In this document: in pieces, positions 8,891-11,069 of the stretch
Position numbering within the stretch: position 1 is the stretch's first letter
How the letters are laid out: every line of letters starts with the position of its first letter
Assembly (NCBI GenBank): GCA_023627715.1
Contig: JAMAHW010000249.1
Location: 1 to 11,069 of the forward strand
From: Periconia sp. R9002
Lineage: Eukaryota; Ascomycota; Dothideomycetes; Pleosporales; Periconiaceae
Length of the DNA stretch: 11,069 bases
Reading direction: 5' to 3'
The notes under the pieces: model-generated
Databases searched by the model: none
The model's input: only the letters and a program-made list of their open reading frames with translations
What the model was told of the DNA's origin: nothing
Translations under genes and position numbers: made by a program

Positions 8891-8916
8891 GCGCTAAGCT
8901 TTAAGGAGCTTAGCGC
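8891..8916. repeat. Hairpin near the inner end of the left TIR
   Basis: A perfect 10-bp stem (gcgctaagct with agcttagcgc) encloses the 6-base loop ttaagg. The matching hairpin in the right arm has the same core. The stem is one of the most G+C-rich short stretches in the window. Confidence 0.7.
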
Positions 8917-8959
8917 ACACACCCTCTAAAAAAAATTAAAAAAATAGTTATAAAAAGTA

Positions 8960-9660
8960 GTAAATGTTACTATATTTTAATACTTAGAAATAACTACCTA
9001 GACTTTACGCTATATAGTTTATTAGAAATATATTATATAGAAAGAGATTAATACTATAAAGTCTATTACTACTTTTAGTAGTAATACTTTAATTTAAATT
9101 TATTATTAAGTTATATACCTACGTTAATTATACTAATATTTATAACCCTATATAGTTACTACTATATAAAAGTTATAAGCTTTTAGTTATAGTTAACTAT
9201 TACCTATTCTATCTATTTTTCTTAACCTACTCTTCTATTAATTACTATTAGCTTTTACTCTACTACTCTATGTACGCTACCTAGAAAATCTACTATATCT
9301 ACTTAATACTACTATCTACTATTAACTTAGTTTAAAGCTCTAGGTCTTTTACTATCTTACCTACTTTCTATATATTTACTACCTATATTATAGTATTAAA
9401 ATTTTTTAGCTAAGTATTTATAACTATTACTATTAATAGACTACTCTACTATACGTTTATAGAGATCTAGGCCTAACCCTACTAATATACTTATAAGGCT
9501 TATTTCTTAGTTAGGTAAATATAACTTATTAAATTATTAATACTATTAATAATTATTTTAATAGCGTCTATAAAAGAAATATAGCTATATAGTTAGATAT
9601 ATAAGCTATAGTAGTTATATATCTAGAAAAGAAGAACTAGTATTACTAAGGTTAGTTAAC
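8960..9660 (-). pseudogene. Unidentified coding-like region inside the TIR element
   Basis: On the minus strand from about 9660 downward, one frame (codon first bases such as 9149 and 9479) gives long protein-like runs with stops only where Gln or Trp is plausible. An example is the stretch 9479-9445, which begins G-L-G-L-D-L-Y-K-R. It includes R-V-I-N-I-S-I-I-N-V near 9149-9120. The inverted partner at 10932-11069 encodes nearly the same residues there (R-V-I-D-I-S-I-I-N-V-G). A net 4-base length difference near 9105, relative to that partner, shifts the frame. Downstream of it the residues K-V-L-L-L-K-V-V-I-D-F appear in both copies. I recognise no transposase, helicase or other family. The gene may be longer; its N-terminus is unclear. 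Confidence 0.4.
9049..9182. repeat. Inverted-repeat arm A (partner 10932-11069)
   Basis: About 134 bases match the reverse complement of 10932-11069 with transition differences and a short indel (aacttaataataaattt here, with four extra bases in the partner). The arms are inside coding-like sequence on opposite strands. They are distinct from the terminal repeats of the 8743-10190 element. Confidence 0.82.
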
Positions 9661-10000
9661 TATACTAGTTAATAATAATAGTATTATTTATTTTATTTAT
9701 ACTATTTACGCTACTTATATTACTTATATTATATACGTTTTTATTACTTCTAAATATAGTTAGTTTAAGTAATAAAGTAGAAGTAGTAGATAGATAGTTA
9801 AGAGTAGTAGAAGTTAAAGTCTACTTACTAGTAGTAGTACTAACTTTATATACTTCTAGAAACTTCTATAAGCCTACCTAGTACTAGTTTAAGCCTACTT
9901 TATATAACTCTTTTAATATTTAATTACTCTTTAATAAGTAGTTATTTATAGGTATTAAGATATAGTAATATTTACTACTTCTTATAGCTTTTTTTTTATT

Positions 10001-10190
10001 AGAGTGTATACGCTAAGCTTTTTAGAGCTTAGCGTATACGTAATATATTATATAACTATACTCCTACTTTTATACGCTTTTTTTATATATAATTTTTATT
10101 AATAACTTTTTTACTAACTTTTTTATACTAGGCCTAAGTAACCTAGGTAGTTATTACTATTAAGAGTGCCTAATACTTACTTATAACTAC
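10001..10190 (-). repeat. Right terminal inverted repeat
   Basis: This is the reverse-complement partner of 8743-8927. It carries the stronger version of the inner hairpin at 10006-10039 and the outer block gcctaatacttacttataac, the complement of the left outer end. It ends near c10190, with possible extension to 10192. Confidence 0.8.
10006..10039. repeat. Strong hairpin near the inner end of the right TIR
   Basis: A perfect 14-bp stem (gtatacgctaagct with agcttagcgtatac) encloses the 6-base loop ttttag. It is the strongest short hairpin I found in the window. It corresponds to the 8891-8916 hairpin in the other arm, so it is a property of the element rather than a local accident. Confidence 0.75.
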
Positions 10191-10597
10191 CTATTAAAAG
10201 GTAATTAAAAGAGTTATATAAGTAGGTAGGCCTAAACTAATAGTTTAGTATAGTAGTATACTATACTAAGCCTTCTAAGTATAGCTACTTAGTAGAAAAT
10301 ATCTTTATAAGTATAAAAAGTTAGTATACTACTAATAAATATACCTTACTTTCTACTTTATATCTTATATCCTTCTTTTATCTTATATTTTCTAAATTAA
10401 TAAATATAATAGTAAATACCTTAATTAAAATCTATATTAATATTTTTATATAGCTAGTACTATTCTATTATCTACTACTTTTTTTTAGCTATCCTACTAG
10501 TTATAGTAATATTACCTTACTATACTAAAATCTTAAAAGCTTAATATATAACGTTTAAATTATTAATAATATTATAGATTAAATTATTATAAGCTAG
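10191..10597. other. AT-rich spacer with a hairpin and pyrimidine-rich run
   Basis: No gene is recognised here. Positions 10245-10269 form a hairpin. Around 10345-10395 the plus strand is rich in T and C (cttatatccttcttttatct), which could be a decayed promoter of the downstream coding-like region, but nothing shows that. Composition is of the RIP type. Confidence 0.5.
10245..10269. repeat. 11-bp-stem hairpin right of the TIR element
   Basis: ttagtatagta and tactatactaa are perfect complements around the loop gta. The stem is made almost wholly of TpA steps. Such palindromes arise easily in RIP-saturated DNA, so a function is doubtful. Confidence 0.5.
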
Positions 10598-10727
10598 ACT
10601 ATAGATAAACGCGCTATAGATAAAAACGCTATAAATAAAAACGTACTAAGTATAGGTATAGTAGATATTAGTATTAAAGAAGTAATTACTATTTATTAGT
10701 AGAGCTAGCTTTAGGTAAAATAAGGGT

Positions 10728-10757
10728 AGTAATAATTTAAATAGTAATAACTTAAAT
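10728..10757 (+). repeat. Two tandem 15-bp repeats
   Basis: agtaataatttaaat is followed directly by agtaataacttaaat, which differs at one C/T position. A unit length divisible by three fits a peptide repeat in a former coding region. Depending on frame it would have been Gln-rich or Asp/Asn-rich. Confidence 0.65.
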
Positions 10758-10765
10758 AGCTTTAC

Positions 10766-10809
10766 TAAAGTAATAGAGTAATAAAGTTTATAAGTAAAGT
10801 AATAGAGTA
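10766..10809 (+). repeat. Two spaced copies of a 15-bp repeat
   Basis: taaagtaatagagta occurs identically at 10766-10780 and 10795-10809, with start points 29 bases apart. It may be part of the same degenerate repeat tract as the preceding tandem. Confidence 0.55.
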
Positions 10810-10931
10810 GAGTAAGGTATAAATCTAGGAAGTACTATCTATAGCGTATAAGAATTAATAGTATAAAGCACTTATATAGGCGTATAATAGATAAAAGTAA
10901 TTAAATATCTATAGGCGTTATTAACTAGTAT

Positions 10932-11069
10932 AAGCTTATAACCTTTATATAGTAGCTACTATATAGAGTTATAGATATTAGTATAATTAACGTAGGTGTA
11001 TAACTTAGTAAAAAATAAATTTAAATTAAAGTATTACTACTAAAGGTAGTAATAGACTTTATAGTATTA
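10932..11069. repeat. Inverted-repeat arm B (partner 9049-9182)
   Basis: The reverse complement begins at the last base of the window with taatactataaagtctatta, exactly as arm A does at 9049. The similarity may continue beyond the window. The copy keeps G at several places where arm A has A (for example gatatt versus aatatt), and the reverse holds elsewhere. Confidence 0.82.

Larger units (their letters stand above)
8743..8927 (+). repeat. Left terminal inverted repeat
   Basis: This arm matches the reverse complement of 10001-10190. Shared landmarks in order are: ttataagtaagtattaggc at the outer end, the block ctaggcctagtataaaaaagt or its variant (tttaggcc in the other arm), a TpA-rich spacer, the palindrome at 8872-8889, the hairpin at 8891-8916, and an inner end near cacaccctct. 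Differences are mainly A/G and C/T. Confidence 0.8.
8743..10190. mobile_element. Decayed element with about 190-bp terminal inverted repeats
   Basis: Positions 8743-8927 and 10001-10190 are long inverted repeats of each other, differing by transitions and a few short indels. The enclosed 1.07 kb contains a degenerate minus-strand coding-like region. This structure fits a DNA (TIR) transposon or a non-autonomous derivative. The outer end reads GTAATTATAAG on the left and its complement, GTAGTTATAAG, from the right; the match may extend two bases further out on each side. I could not identify a target-site duplication, so the superfamily is unknown. No DDE transposase motif was recognised. Confidence 0.72.
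10598..11069 (+). pseudogene. Unidentified coding-like region running off the right edge
   Basis: The plus strand shows a frame with an open run of about 33 codons (10598-10696) that includes a short tandem peptide pattern of the type D-K-x-A-I. Next comes a stretch whose stops, if they derive from CAA/CAG, would be Gln-rich (10697-10757). From about 10760 another frame also looks coding-like, so the true frame is uncertain and indels are possible. The final 138 bases are the inverted copy of 9049-9182. This suggests a second member of the same gene family in opposite orientation to the one inside the TIR element, cut by the window end. Family unknown. Confidence 0.35.

Noticed and set aside
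10728..10809. A CRISPR-like or satellite array
   Set aside because: There are only two copies of each 15-bp unit, with irregular spacing and no spacer/repeat regularity.
1..11069. An AT-rich mitochondrial or apicomplexan-type genome
   Set aside because: AT-richness alone does not explain near-complete loss of CpA/TpG with retention of ACG, GCG, CC and GG. A nuclear chromovirus with transition-only LTR differences points to RIP in a filamentous ascomycete.
1..11069. Functional open reading frames longer than about 50 codons
   Set aside because: Open stretches here are short and lack start codons in context; ATG is very rare on both strands. The recognisable domains all carry inactivating changes, so none is called as an intact CDS.
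1..11069. A previously undescribed functional gene system (defence, biosynthesis, toxin)
   Set aside because: No intact genes or operon-like organisation are present. Every recognisable block belongs to decayed transposable elements, so the interest lies in mutation pattern and element structure.

Overview
The window looks like a silenced, repeat-filled AT-rich block from a filamentous ascomycete fungus. The main evidence is base composition that only makes sense as saturated repeat-induced point mutation (RIP). CpA and its complement TpG are almost gone and TpA is everywhere. I found no TGA or TCA by eye. Differences between repeat copies are C/T or G/A transitions. I see no intact protein gene, tRNA, rRNA or CRISPR array. 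Everything recognisable is a decayed transposable element.

Layout. Positions 1-673 are featureless RIP-type flank. Positions 674-8124 hold one complete Ty3/Gypsy LTR retrotransposon of the chromovirus type (7,451 bp), lying on the minus strand. Its 148-bp LTRs (674-821 and 7977-8124) differ by 10 transitions with no transversion and no indel. A polypurine tract adjoins the LTR at 825-837. Read on the minus strand from 7977 downward, the order is: a gag-like region (about 7470-5350, three frame segments), protease (about 5015), reverse transcriptase (about 4250-3740), RNase H (about 3360-3170), integrase (about 2420-1800) and a C-terminal chromodomain (about 1245-1125). The six pol landmarks I checked lie in one reading frame over almost 3.9 kb. 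The gene died by point substitution, not by insertion or deletion. RT YxDD reads YFNN, the integrase DDE triad reads D-N-K, and the chromodomain tryptophans read as stops.

Positions 8125-8742 form a second flank with a coding-like plus-strand frame I cannot name. Positions 8743-10190 are a second element with about 185-190 bp terminal inverted repeats. Each repeat carries a strong hairpin near its inner end. The interior holds a coding-like minus-strand region with no recognised family. From about 10598 to the window end lies a plus-strand, coding-like region. Its last 138 bp are an inverted copy of 9049-9182, so a related element runs off the right edge.

How it fits together: each element was probably once mobile, was duplicated in the genome, and was then recognised as a repeat and mutated by RIP. 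The most unusual observation is the sequence context of the surviving CpA/TpG sites. Nearly all are RCA (equivalently TGY), which suggests that this fungus's RIP machinery strongly prefers a pyrimidine 5' of the target cytosine. I found no sign of a new functional gene system. The positive findings concern mutation signature and element architecture.
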